Source: FEN-1191 sp036490715 (lineage in GTDB: Bacteria; Pseudomonadota; Gammaproteobacteria; Steroidobacterales; Steroidobacteraceae). Taken from it: a DNA stretch of 64,000 nt. This document shows positions 23,521 through 33,043 of the stretch, one piece after another (the stretch's first letter is position 1; each line of letters opens with the position of its first letter). The notes beneath the pieces were generated by a model, which ran no database searches, was not told the origin of the DNA, and worked only from the letters and a program-made list of their open reading frames with translations. The position numbers were made by a program, and so were the translations under genes. Location of the stretch: assembly GCA_036490715.1 (NCBI GenBank), contig DASXDL010000003.1:124001-188000 (forward strand), given 5' to 3'.

Positions 23521-25060
23521 CCTCGACGTGGTGCAACTGTCGCGCCTGCAGTTCGCGCTGACTGCGCTGTACCACTTTCTGTTCGTGCCATTGACGCTGG
23601 GATTGTCGATGATCCTGGTGATCATGGAGTCGGTCTATGTGATGACCGGACGCGAGATCTGGCAGCGCATGACCAAGTTCTGGGGGCTGCTGTTCGGCAT
23701 CAATTTCGCCATGGGCGTGGCGACCGGCATCACCATGGAGTTTCAGTTCGGTACCAACTGGGCGTACTACTCGCATTACGTTGGCGACATCTTCGGCGCG
23801 CCGCTCGCGCTCGAAGGTCTGATGGCGTTCTTCCTCGAATCCACCTTCGTCGGATTGTTCTTCTTCGGCTGGGACCGGTTGTCGAAGATCGGTCATCTGG
23901 TCGTGACCATACTGGTGGCGATCGGCTCGAGCCTATCGGCGCTGTGGATCCTGATCGCCAACGGCTGGATGCAAAATCCCACCGGCACGCAGTTCAACTA
24001 CCAGACCATGCGCATGGAGCTGGCCTCGTTCGGCGACGTGCTGTTCAATCCGGTAGCGCAGGCGAAGTTCGTGCACACGGTGGCGGCCGGCTATGTGGTC
24101 GGCTCGGTGTTCGTGCTGGCCATCAGCGCCTGGTACCTGCTGCACAATCGCAACGTGCAGGTTGCCAAGCGCTCAATGGCGGTGGCCGCGAGCTTCGGTC
24201 TGGCCTGCTCCCTGTCGGTGGTGGTGCTCGGCGATGAGTCCGGCTACCTCGCGAGCGAGAACCAGAAAATGAAGGTGGCGGCGATTGAGGCCGAATGGCA
24301 CACCGAGAAACCGCCGGCGGCATTCACGGTGTTCGGCTTTCCGGATGTGCAGGCTCGCATGACGCACGCCGAAGTCAAGCTGCCCTGGGTGCTGGGCCTG
24401 ATCGCCACGCGCTCGATTGATCAACCGGTGCTCGGCATCTTCGATCTGGTAGAGCGCGCGCGGGCCCGCATCGCGAGCGGCATCCTGGCCCATACCGCTC
24501 TCAAGGCGCTGCGCGCCAACCCAGCCGACGCCGACGCGAAGGCGCAATTCGAGGCGCATCAGAGGGATCTTGGCTATGGGCTGCTGTTGTTGAGATTCGT
24601 CGACAACCCCGCGGATGCAACCCCGGAACAGATCGAGCTGGCGGCCTGGTCCACCGTACCCAACGTGCCGGTACTGTTCTGGTGCTTTCGCATCATGGTC
24701 GGCCTGGGACTGTTCTTCATCCTGCTGTTTGCGGTGGCGATCTATCTGTCGACGCGGCATCGCTTCGAGCAAAGTCACTGGTTTCTGCGCATTGCGTTGT
24801 TCAGCCTGCCGCTGCCATGGATTGCGGCCGAGCTCGGCTGGGTGGTGGCCGAATACGGCCGGCAGCCCTGGGCCATCGACAGCGTGCTGCCGACCTTTCT
24901 GGGCGTATCAACCCGGCCGGCCAGCAACGTAATCGCATCGCTGACCGGTTTCATCGTGTTCTATTCGGCGCTGGCCGTGGTCGAGATCTATCTGATGCGG
25001 CGCATGATCCGGCTCGGCCCTGACCGGCTCGGCTACTGGCCGCCTGACTCGAGCGTCTGA
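23513..25060 (+). CDS. cydA: Cytochrome bd ubiquinol oxidase subunit I
   Basis: 515 residues, close to the usual 520. The N-terminal heme ligand His is in ALYHFLFVPLTLGL. The GWMQNP motif, the quinol-site region KMKVAAIEAEW and a long Q-loop after it are present, then the TM with NVPVLFWCFRIMVG. It forms the membrane quinol oxidase with CydB, using hemes b558, b595 and d. ATG 23,513 is preferred over an in-frame TTG four codons earlier. Confidence 0.97.
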   Translation: MIDLDVVQLSRLQFALTALYHFLFVPLTLGLSMILVIMESVYVMTGREIWQRMTKFWGLLFGINFAMGVATGITMEFQFGTNWAYYSHYVGDIFGAPLALEGLMAFFLESTFVGLFFFGWDRLSKIGHLVVTILVAIGSSLSALWILIANGWMQNPTGTQFNYQTMRMELASFGDVLFNPVAQAKFVHTVAAGYVVGSVFVLAISAWYLLHNRNVQVAKRSMAVAASFGLACSLSVVVLGDESGYLASENQKMKVAAIEAEWHTEKPPAAFTVFGFPDVQARMTHAEVKLPWVLGLIATRSIDQPVLGIFDLVERARARIASGILAHTALKALRANPADADAKAQFEAHQRDLGYGLLLLRFVDNPADATPEQIELAAWSTVPNVPVLFWCFRIMVGLGLFFILLFAVAIYLSTRHRFEQSHWFLRIALFSLPLPWIAAELGWVVAEYGRQPWAIDSVLPTFLGVSTRPASNVIASLTGFIVFYSALAVVEIYLMRRMIRLGPDRLGYWPPDSSV

Positions 25061-25062
25061 CC

Positions 25063-26199
25063 GTGCCCGACTACGAGACGCTGCGTATGCTGTGGTGGGC
25101 GATTCTCGGCGCGCTACTGGTTGGCTTTGCCGTCACCGACGGATTTGATCTGGGGGTCGGAATCATCTTCAAGTTCGTCGGCCGCAGCGACGAGGAGCGG
25201 CGCGCACTGCTGGAGTGCATTGAGCCGGTGTGGGAAGGCAACCAGGTGTGGTTCGTGCTTGGCGGTGGCTCGGCGTTCGCAGCGTTCCCGCTGCTGTATG
25301 CGGCGTCGTTTTCCAGCCTGTATCTGGCGATGTTCCTGATCCTGCTGGCACTGATCCTGCGCCCCGTTGGATTCACATTCCGCAACAAGATCGCCGATCC
25401 GCGCTGGCGCGCGCTCTGGGACTGGGCGCTGCTGATCGCCGGGGCGGTGCCGGCGCTGCTGTTCGGCGTGGCGTTTGGCAACCTGTTTATCGGCCTGCCG
25501 TTTCATTACGATGATTTGATGCGGCCGATATACACCGGCGGCTTCGTCAATCTGTTGCATCCGTTTGCGCTGCTGTGCGGCCTAGTGAGCTTGTCGATGC
25601 TGGTGCTGCATGGCGCCGCGTTTGCAGCCCACAAAGCCGGTGAACCGATGGCCAGACGCGCGGGCGCGGCCGGACGGCTTGCCGCTATTGTCTATGTCGT
25701 CGCCTTCGGCGTTGCCGGTGCCTGGCTGGCTAGCAGCGTGCCGGGCCAGCGATTGCTGTCTAGTCCCGATCACTTCGGCGCCTCCAACCCGCTGCTCAAG
25801 ACGGTCGCGATTGCCCCGGGCGCCTGGCTCGATCACTACCACGCTCACAGCGCGCTGTGGTGGCTACCCAGCATCGCGGCCGCAGGCGCGCTGATCGCCT
25901 GGGCGACACTGCGGCGCGGGCGCGGCGGTTTCGCCTTCATCGCCAGCTCGTTGACCGTGGCGGCGACGGTGCTGACCGCTGGCATCGCGCTGTTTCCGTT
26001 TCTGATGCCGTCCTCGAGCGACCCGAATCAGGGCTTGACCATCTGGGACGCCTCCAGCAGTCAACGTACGCTGGGCATCATGCTGATCGCCGCGCTGGTG
26101 TTTCTGCCGATCATTCTGATCTACACCGCGTGGGTGTTCCGGGTGCTGCGCGGCAAAGTGACGCTCGAGCACGTGCGCGGCCAGAGCAGCCACTACTGA
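25063..26199 (+). CDS. cydB: Cytochrome bd ubiquinol oxidase subunit II
   Basis: 378 residues, GTG start 2 bases after cydA. The family hallmark TDGFDLGVGIIF in TM1 and GNQVWFVLGGGSAFAAFP are present. About eight to nine membrane helices. The C-terminus IYTAWVFRVLRGKV is typical. It is the structural partner of CydA in high-affinity oxygen reduction. Confidence 0.97.
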   Translation: MPDYETLRMLWWAILGALLVGFAVTDGFDLGVGIIFKFVGRSDEERRALLECIEPVWEGNQVWFVLGGGSAFAAFPLLYAASFSSLYLAMFLILLALILRPVGFTFRNKIADPRWRALWDWALLIAGAVPALLFGVAFGNLFIGLPFHYDDLMRPIYTGGFVNLLHPFALLCGLVSLSMLVLHGAAFAAHKAGEPMARRAGAAGRLAAIVYVVAFGVAGAWLASSVPGQRLLSSPDHFGASNPLLKTVAIAPGAWLDHYHAHSALWWLPSIAAAGALIAWATLRRGRGGFAFIASSLTVAATVLTAGIALFPFLMPSSSDPNQGLTIWDASSSQRTLGIMLIAALVFLPIILIYTAWVFRVLRGKVTLEHVRGQSSHY

Positions 26200-26217
26200 C
26201 GCGCGAGGTCGAACGCC

Positions 26218-26346
26218 ATGTGGTATTTCAGCTGGATTTTAGGCTTGGGGCTGGCGGTATGCTTCGGCGTACTCAATGCGATCTGGTATGAAATCCTGGA
26301 GAGCCAGCGCGAGAGCAAGTCCAAGCAGCAGCCACCGCCGGACTGA
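26218..26346 (+). CDS. cydX: Cytochrome bd small subunit CydX
   Basis: 42 residues: MWYFSWILGLGLAVCFGVLN then AIWYE and a charged tail. This matches the CydX signature (MWYFxWxLG...E). It is one transmembrane helix that stabilises hemes in CydAB. It is 18 bases after cydB and completes a cydP-A-B-X operon. Confidence 0.95.
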   Translation: MWYFSWILGLGLAVCFGVLNAIWYEILESQRESKSKQQPPPD

Positions 26347-26350
26347 TCAG

Positions 26351-27628
26351 TCACGCCGGGATCAGCATACCGACCGCGGCGAACGCCATTAGACCGGCCG
26401 TCATCCATCCCAGTACGCGCAACGACCCGCTGGCGGTGTAGTTCCCCAGGACTGAGCGGCGCGAGGCCAATAGCACCACCAGCGCAATCAGCGGCACCGC
26501 CACGACGCCATTGATGACGGCGCTGTAGAACAAGGCCTTGATCGGATTGATCGGACTGAAGCCCAGCACCAGGCCGATCAGCATCGAAGCGGTGATCACG
26601 CCGTAGAAACCCTTGGCATCGACCGCCCTGGACTCCAATCCGCCGGGCCAGTCCATGGCCTCCGCCATCGCATAGGCGGCCGAACCGGCCAGTACCGGCA
26701 CGCCGATCGCTCCCACGCCCAGAATGCCCGCCGCAAACAGGTAGAAGGCGAAGTCTCCTGCCAGTGGCCGCAGCGCCGAGGCCGCTTGGGTGGCGGACTC
26801 GATGTCGGTCACGCCGGCCGCGTGCAATGTGACCGAAGTCGCCAGAATGATGAAGAACGCCGTGACATTGGAGTACAGCATGCCGCTCCACGTGTCCCAT
26901 CGGATTCGTCGCAGCTCGCGCGGCGCGGCGGCGGCATCCCGGAGCAGCGGACGGACACCGCGGTGCGCATTCAGCTCCTCGACTTCCTCGGAGCACTGCC
27001 AGAAAAACAGATACGGACTGATCGTGGTGCCGAAGATGCCGGTCACCACGGTTGCGGTGGCGGCATCGAATGCCAGGTGCGGCGCCAGGGTCCGTAACGC
27101 GACCTCGCGCCACGGCACGTGCACCGTGAACAGCACCGCTGCATAGGACAGCAGCGACAGCGTCAGCCACTTGAGGAATTTGACATAGCTGTGATACGGC
27201 ACGAACACCTGCATCACCAGCGACAGCAGCCCCAGCACGATCGTCAACAGATGAGCATCACCGCCGATCATCAGCGCTAGCACGCTGCCCATGGTCGCCA
27301 CGTCGGCGCCGATGTTGATGGTGTTGGCGATCAACAGCAGTCCGACCGCCGCATACAGCACCCACGGCGGAAACGCGCGCTTGATATTGACGGCCAGTCC
27401 CTTGCCGGTCACACGGCCGAGGCGCGCGCACAGCGATTGCACCGCGGCCATGAGCGGGTACGACACCAGCATGGTCCAGAGCATGTTGAGGCCGAATTGC
27501 GCGCCGGCCTGCGAATAGGTGGCGATGCCGCTGGGATCGTCGTCGGCCGCGCCCGTGATCAGGCCCGGTCCGACGCGCGCCAGCGGATGCTCGGCCAGCC
27601 GCCGCTTGATTTCAGCGAGGTTCAGCAC
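26351..27628 (-). CDS. NRAMP-related metal transporter lacking canonical motifs
   Basis: About 425 residues from GTG 27,628, with 10-11 membrane segments. The TM1 region reads GADDDPSGIATYSQAG where classical NRAMPs have DPGN, and TM6 has TTISPYLFFWQ instead of the MPH motif. It is therefore a member of the broader NRAMP superfamily, and substrate preference for Mn2+ or Fe2+ should not be assumed. It is convergent with cydX (4-base gap). An upstream extension would run through tRNA-Ala and is rejected. Confidence 0.85.
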   Translation of the reverse strand: MLNLAEIKRRLAEHPLARVGPGLITGAADDDPSGIATYSQAGAQFGLNMLWTMLVSYPLMAAVQSLCARLGRVTGKGLAVNIKRAFPPWVLYAAVGLLLIANTINIGADVATMGSVLALMIGGDAHLLTIVLGLLSLVMQVFVPYHSYVKFLKWLTLSLLSYAAVLFTVHVPWREVALRTLAPHLAFDAATATVVTGIFGTTISPYLFFWQCSEEVEELNAHRGVRPLLRDAAAAPRELRRIRWDTWSGMLYSNVTAFFIILATSVTLHAAGVTDIESATQAASALRPLAGDFAFYLFAAGILGVGAIGVPVLAGSAAYAMAEAMDWPGGLESRAVDAKGFYGVITASMLIGLVLGFSPINPIKALFYSAVINGVVAVPLIALVVLLASRRSVLGNYTASGSLRVLGWMTAGLMAFAAVGMLIPA

Positions 27629-27656
27629 GGCGTCACGGCCGGAAACAAAAAGTTGG

Positions 27657-27732
<76 letters not shown>

Positions 27733-27876
27733 ACGCGGCGCGCGATTTTAGCATCCGCCGCCCTGCGGGCAAGCGGTCGGTGCAATCTGACGGTGAGCCG
27801 AGGCGTGGGCGTATAGGTGGCTCTGCAGCGCTGCCTCATGCTGCCGCTCACGGTACGTAGTCGAGGTGGCCCGACC

Positions 27877-28068
27877 ATGGAACCCCAGCAATACGAACTA
27901 CAGCGACTGCTGCGTCGACACAATGAGATCCGCCACGCCATGCGGCAGCCCGGCGGCGTCCGAGTCACCATGGAGCGTGAGCTGGATGAGATCGACCGGC
28001 GGCTGAAGAGCATTTCGCAACAGCGTACGCCGCCGATGGATTCGACGCAGACGATGTCCGGGCGCTAG
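27877..28068 (+). CDS. Small charged hypothetical protein
   Basis: 63 residues: MEPQQYELQRLLRRHNEIRH, then VTMERELDEIDRRLKSIS. It is almost entirely amphipathic helix and may be a coiled coil. It lies just upstream of treZ. The ribosome site is weak. No family recognised. Confidence 0.45.
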   Translation: MEPQQYELQRLLRRHNEIRHAMRQPGGVRVTMERELDEIDRRLKSISQQRTPPMDSTQTMSGR

Positions 28069-28125
28069 ACGCTATGATGTCGCGCTTTCCGCCGATCGGT
28101 CTTGGCGGTGTCGCCTGGAGATCCT

Positions 28126-29937
28126 GTGTTGACGATGAGCCGGCACATCATGCCGTTTGGTGCCGAATTGCAGTCTGACCGCCACGTCCGCTTCAGCCTG
28201 TGGGCTCCCGGGCACGAGCGCATCGGCGTCACGATCGACGAAGCCGCCGAGCCCGAGCCGATGCAGCGCCAGGCGCATGGCTGGCACCGGCTGACGACCA
28301 GCCACGCGACTGCCGGCTCGCGCTATCGATTCGTGCTGCCGGATGGCTTTGCGGTACCCGATCCGGCCTCGCGCTTCCAGCCCGACGACGTACACGGCGC
28401 CAGCGAGGTCATCGACCCCGAGCAGTATCAATGGCGCGACCAGGACTGGCACGGCCGACCGTGGAATGCCTCGGTCATCTACGAATTGCACCTGGGTACC
28501 TTCACTGCGGTCGGGACCTTTGTGAGCGCGATCGAACGGCTCGATCACCTGGTCGAGCTCGGCGTCACGGTGCTGGAGATCATGCCGGTGGCCGACTTTC
28601 CTGGCCGGCGCAACTGGGGCTATGACGGCGTACTGCCCTTTGCACCCGATTCGAGCTACGGCCGACCGGAACATTTCAAGGCCTTGATCGATGCCGCGCA
28701 CGCGCGTGGCCTGTCGGTGCTGCTCGACGTGGTCTACAACCACTTGGGTCCTGAGGGCAGCTACCTGTCGCGATATGCGCCGCAATTTTTCAATGACCGT
28801 CACCAGACCCCGTGGGGTGCGGCCATCAATTTCGATGGCGAAGGCAGCCATACGGTGCGCGAATTCTTCATCCATAACGCCGTCTATTGGCTGGAGGAAT
28901 ACCACCTCGACGGCCTGCGGCTGGATGCGGTTCATGCGATTGCCGATGACAGCAAGCCGCCAATCCTGGAGGAGCTCGCCCGGCGCGTGCGCGCGGAAGC
29001 GCTGCCGCGCAACGTACATCTGATCCTCGAGAACGAGCACAACCAGGCGCACTGGCTGGAACGCAATGCACGCGCCGATACCGTGCTGTACGACGCCCAG
29101 TGGAACGATGACGTTCACCACGCGCTGCATGCCACGGCCAGCGGCGAGGCTGAGGGTTACTACGCCGACTACCGCGGGCGCACCGATCGGCTCGGCCGCG
29201 CGCTGGCACAGGGATTCGCATTCCAGGGCGAGCTGATGCCCTACCGGGGCAGCAAGCGCGGCGTGCCCGCGGCGCATTTGCCCCCGTCGGCGTTTGTCGC
29301 CTTTCTGCAAAATCATGACCAGATCGGCAATCGCGCGCTGGGCGAACGCCTGGACAGGATCACAGACCCAGCCGCGCTGCGCGCGGTGACCGCTGTCTAC
29401 CTGCTGCTGCCGCAGGTGCCGATGCTGTTCATGGGCGAGGAATGGCACAGCACTCGGCCGTTCCTGTTCTTCTCCGACTTCGGCCATGAGCTGGCCGACG
29501 CGGTACGCGAGGGTCGGCGGCAGGAATTCGCGCGTTTCGAGGCCTTCCGTGATCCGGCCCAGCGCCAGCGCATTCCCGATCCGCAGGCCGAGCAGAGCTT
29601 TGACGACAGCAAGCTGGACTGGGACCATTTGGGTGACCCGGCGCATCGCGCCGTGATGCTCTGGTATCGCGATCTGCTGGCGGTACGCCGCCGGCACGTG
29701 GTGCCGCTGATGACGCAGCTCACGGCGGCCGGCGAATTCCAGGTGATCGATCAGGGAGCGATCGTGGTGCGATGGTCCACCAGCAGCGGTGCCGAGCTGA
29801 CGCTGATGGCCAATCTGTCGCCGCACGTCGTCAGCGGCTTTCCCGAGGAGCACGGCCGGCTGTTATGGCAGGAAGGCGGCGCCGCACCGCACGGCGTATT
29901 ACCGGCCTGGAGCATGCGCTGGAGTCTGCGCGCCTAA
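28126..29937 (+). CDS. treZ: Maltooligosyltrehalose trehalohydrolase
   Basis: 603 residues from GTG 28,126 (GGAG 6 bases upstream; ATG 28,135 is the alternative). An N-terminal CBM48-like domain is followed by a GH13 barrel with YELHLGTFT, DVVYNHLGPEG, the nucleophile Asp in DGLRLDAVHAI, the acid Glu in LILENEHN and NHDQIGNR. It releases trehalose from maltooligosyltrehalose made by TreY, encoded next. Confidence 0.95.
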   Translation: MLTMSRHIMPFGAELQSDRHVRFSLWAPGHERIGVTIDEAAEPEPMQRQAHGWHRLTTSHATAGSRYRFVLPDGFAVPDPASRFQPDDVHGASEVIDPEQYQWRDQDWHGRPWNASVIYELHLGTFTAVGTFVSAIERLDHLVELGVTVLEIMPVADFPGRRNWGYDGVLPFAPDSSYGRPEHFKALIDAAHARGLSVLLDVVYNHLGPEGSYLSRYAPQFFNDRHQTPWGAAINFDGEGSHTVREFFIHNAVYWLEEYHLDGLRLDAVHAIADDSKPPILEELARRVRAEALPRNVHLILENEHNQAHWLERNARADTVLYDAQWNDDVHHALHATASGEAEGYYADYRGRTDRLGRALAQGFAFQGELMPYRGSKRGVPAAHLPPSAFVAFLQNHDQIGNRALGERLDRITDPAALRAVTAVYLLLPQVPMLFMGEEWHSTRPFLFFSDFGHELADAVREGRRQEFARFEAFRDPAQRQRIPDPQAEQSFDDSKLDWDHLGDPAHRAVMLWYRDLLAVRRRHVVPLMTQLTAAGEFQVIDQGAIVVRWSTSSGAELTLMANLSPHVVSGFPEEHGRLLWQEGGAAPHGVLPAWSMRWSLRA

Positions 29938-29938
29938 G

Positions 29939-32752
29939 CTGCCAACCGACGGCCGCCTGCCCATCATTCCGCGCGCTACCTACCGGCTGCAACTTCATCG
30001 GGGCTTCGGCTTCGATGATGTCGCGCAGCTGGCACCGTATCTGCAGGCTCTGGGCATCAGCCACGCCTACCTGTCGCCGTACTTCAAGGCTCGCGCCGGC
30101 AGCACCCACGGCTACGACATCGTCGATCACCGCCAGCTCAATCCTGAGCTTGGCGATGATGCCGCGTTTCGCAACATGTGCGAGGCGCTGGAACGCCACT
30201 CGCTCAAGCAGCTGCTGGATTTTGTCCCCAATCACATGGGCGTCGGTGGCGCCGACAATCCGCTGTGGCTCGATGTGCTCGAGTGGGGCGCGGACGCCCA
30301 GCACGCCGGCTGGTTCGACATCGACTGGGACCCGGAGCGGCGCTATCTGCACAACAAAATCCTGGTGCCCTTTCTCGGCGACCAGTATGGGGTCGAGCTC
30401 GAGCGCGGCGCGCTGCGGCTGCGCTTCGACGCCGCCGAGGGTAGCTTCGCGGTCTGGGCCTACGACACTCACAAGCTGCCGATCTTTCCGCCGCACTACG
30501 CCCGGATTCTCGGCAATGCGGTACCGGCACTCGAGCAGCTCGCCGATGCGTTTGCGTGGCTGCCCAACTGGCGGCTGCAGATGCCGCAGCGCGCGGCGGA
30601 ATTCAAGGCGCAGCTCGCCTCGCTGGTAAGCACCCGCGCCGAAGTGCGTGATGCGCTTGCGATCGCGCTCGGCCGCTTCGACGGCGAAGCTGGCGATGAC
30701 AGTAGCTGGCGCGAGCTCGATGCACTGATCCAGGAACAGCACTGGCGCGTCGCCTTTTTCCGGGTCGCCGCCGATGACATCAACTATCGGCGATTTTTCA
30801 ACATCAACGACCTGGCGGGACTGCGTACCGAGGCGGCCGAAGTGTTCGAGCACATCCACCAGCGGCTGTTGCGTCTGGTCAGGGATGGCGTGATCGACGG
30901 GCTGCGCATCGATCATATCGACGGTTTGTTTGACCCCAAATCCTATCTGCGCCGCCTGCAGCGGCGAGTGAGCGCGCGGCGCTCAGGCCAGCCGTTCTAC
31001 CTCGTGGTAGAAAAAATCTTGAGCTCTCACGAACATCTGCGCCCCGACTGGCCGGTCGACGGCACCACCGGCTACGACTTCCTCAACCAGGTGCTGGAGC
31101 TGTTGATCGACGCCGGCGCCGAGGCCGCCTTCACCGATGCCTATGTCAGCTTCACCGGCGAGGCACGCCCATTCGGACAGATCGCACGCCTGGCCAAGCT
31201 GCACATCATGGATAACGAGATGTCGAGCGAGCTCAACGTGCTGGCGCGCGACATGGCGCGCTTGGCGCGCCAGAACCCGCGCACCGCTGACTTCACCCGC
31301 GACCTGCTGCGTCGCGCGATCAAGGAGCTGATCGCCTGCTTTCCGGTCTACCGCACCTACATCGACAGTAACGCCGCACTGGACGAGGCCGACCGCCGCG
31401 ACCTCGACTGGGCCTTGGCGCAGGCGCGGCGCAACGAGACCGAGATCGATCCGAGTGCATTTGATTTTCTCGAGCGCGTTCTGACCGGCGACCTGTTGCG
31501 CCAGCCGCGCAGCGGCTTTTCACGTCAATCGCTGCTGCGCTGTGCGATGCGGCTGCAACAGTACAGCGGCCCGGTGGTCGCCAAGGGGCTGGAGGACACG
31601 GCCTTCTATCGCTATCACCGCTTCGTCGCGTTGAACGAGGTAGGCGGCGACCCGAACCGGTTCGGAGGCACCATCGCCGGCTTTCACAAGGCCAATCAGC
31701 AGCGATCGCAGCACTGGCCCCACGCCATGCTGGCGAGCGCCACCCACGATACCAAGCGCGGCGAAGACGCCCGGGCGCGGCTGGCAGCGCTGTCGGAGTA
31801 TGCCGAGGACTGGACCCGACAGCTGCCAGTGTGGACGCGAATCCTGCGTGGGCCGCCCGGGCCGGCCGAGTCCGAGCTCCGGCCGGATCGTAACGACGAA
31901 TACCTGCTGTACCAGGTGCTGGCCGGATCGTGGCCGTGCGAGCTGCTCGACCTGGAAGCTCCGGAGGATGCACGCCTGGGCGAGTTCGCACAGCGCGTGC
32001 GCGCCACCATGCTCAAGTCGATGCGCGAGGCACGCGTGCACAGCGGCTGGGGATTCCCCAATGCTGCCTACGAAGACGCGATGATGGGCCTGATCGATGC
32101 GGCACTCGGTGGCGGCCGCGCCGGCGCATTCTTCGCCGCGTTCCTGCCGTTCGTGCGCCGGCTGGCGGCGAGCGGCGCCCACAACAGCCTGATTCAGACC
32201 GTCCTCAAGCTGACCGTGCCCGGCGTTCCTGACACCTATAACGGCAGCGAGCTATGGGACCTGTCGATGGTGGATCCGGACAACCGTCGCCCGGTCGACT
32301 ACGCGCGCCGGCGTGAAATGCTTGAGCAACTTGGGCGCGATCTGGAAAAGGAACGCGACGCCTGCATTCGCTCGCTGTGGCACGACTGGCGCGACGGCCG
32401 CATCAAGCTGGCGACGATCGTCACGCTGCTGCGTCACCGTTGCGAGCAGCCGCAGATCTACGCCGAGGGCGACTACCAGCCACTGCCGGTCGTCGGCAGC
32501 CAGGCCGAGGCCGTGTGTGCGTTTGCACGCAGCCGCGACTCGCAGCTGCTGGTGGTGGCGGTCGCACGACTGCCGCGGCAACGCGAGCAGCAGCCGTTTG
32601 ACCCGGATACTGTGCTGGTACTTCCGGACGCGCTGCGTCGCAGGCAATGGCGTGAACTGCTCACCGGGCGCGTGCTGCGCACCGACTCGGAGCAGCTGCG
32701 ACCGGGCGAGCTGCTGCGCGACTTGCCGGCCGCCGTGTTGTGGGCCGGCTGA
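29939..32752 (+). CDS. treY: Maltooligosyltrehalose synthase
   Basis: About 937 residues. GH13 features: ATYRLQLHRGFGFDDVAQ at the N-terminus, LLDFVPNHMG, the nucleophile Asp in DGLRIDHIDGL, Glu in LVVEKIL and the C-terminal VPGVPDTYNGSELWDLS. It isomerises the end glucose of glucan chains to a trehalosyl end. No ATG, GTG or TTG lies between the nearest upstream in-frame stop, inside treZ, and the conserved N-terminus. The start is therefore placed at CTG 29,939, 1 base after the treZ stop, and is uncertain. Confidence 0.92.
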   Translation: MPTDGRLPIIPRATYRLQLHRGFGFDDVAQLAPYLQALGISHAYLSPYFKARAGSTHGYDIVDHRQLNPELGDDAAFRNMCEALERHSLKQLLDFVPNHMGVGGADNPLWLDVLEWGADAQHAGWFDIDWDPERRYLHNKILVPFLGDQYGVELERGALRLRFDAAEGSFAVWAYDTHKLPIFPPHYARILGNAVPALEQLADAFAWLPNWRLQMPQRAAEFKAQLASLVSTRAEVRDALAIALGRFDGEAGDDSSWRELDALIQEQHWRVAFFRVAADDINYRRFFNINDLAGLRTEAAEVFEHIHQRLLRLVRDGVIDGLRIDHIDGLFDPKSYLRRLQRRVSARRSGQPFYLVVEKILSSHEHLRPDWPVDGTTGYDFLNQVLELLIDAGAEAAFTDAYVSFTGEARPFGQIARLAKLHIMDNEMSSELNVLARDMARLARQNPRTADFTRDLLRRAIKELIACFPVYRTYIDSNAALDEADRRDLDWALAQARRNETEIDPSAFDFLERVLTGDLLRQPRSGFSRQSLLRCAMRLQQYSGPVVAKGLEDTAFYRYHRFVALNEVGGDPNRFGGTIAGFHKANQQRSQHWPHAMLASATHDTKRGEDARARLAALSEYAEDWTRQLPVWTRILRGPPGPAESELRPDRNDEYLLYQVLAGSWPCELLDLEAPEDARLGEFAQRVRATMLKSMREARVHSGWGFPNAAYEDAMMGLIDAALGGGRAGAFFAAFLPFVRRLAASGAHNSLIQTVLKLTVPGVPDTYNGSELWDLSMVDPDNRRPVDYARRREMLEQLGRDLEKERDACIRSLWHDWRDGRIKLATIVTLLRHRCEQPQIYAEGDYQPLPVVGSQAEAVCAFARSRDSQLLVVAVARLPRQREQQPFDPDTVLVLPDALRRRQWRELLTGRVLRTDSEQLRPGELLRDLPAAVLWAG

Positions 32753-32764
32753 GTGTGCTCGCTG

Positions 32765-33043
32765 CTAACCCGCCAGCAGATCCTGGAAAGGGGCGTTGCG
32801 CGCAATGAAATCGGCGACGTAGGAGCAGCGGGCCTCGACCCGCTCACCGCGCGCGCGCACCAAGTCAAGCGCCCCGGCGGTCAGCTCCGCAGCCAGGCCG
32901 CGGCCGCGCAGCGCCACCGGAACCTCAGCGTGGGTGAGCAACCAGAGCGTGCCGACATGCTGATAGTCGATAAAGGCGATTGCGCCGTCGCGGGCCAGTT
33001 CGAAGCGCTGGCGCTCGACGTTGTCGGTGACGGTATTACTCAT
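32765..33043 (-). CDS. Small GNAT-type acetyltransferase
   Basis: 92 residues of the short YidJ-like GNAT group. Acetyl-CoA loop: ALRGRGLAAELTAGAL (R/Q-x-x-G-x-A type). The C-terminus reads CSYVADFIARNAPFQDLL, the usual CPYV..FI.rhP.y..L. The start overlaps the ABC transporter stop (ATGA). The substrate is unknown. Confidence 0.85.
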   Translation of the reverse strand: MSNTVTDNVERQRFELARDGAIAFIDYQHVGTLWLLTHAEVPVALRGRGLAAELTAGALDLVRARGERVEARCSYVADFIARNAPFQDLLAG

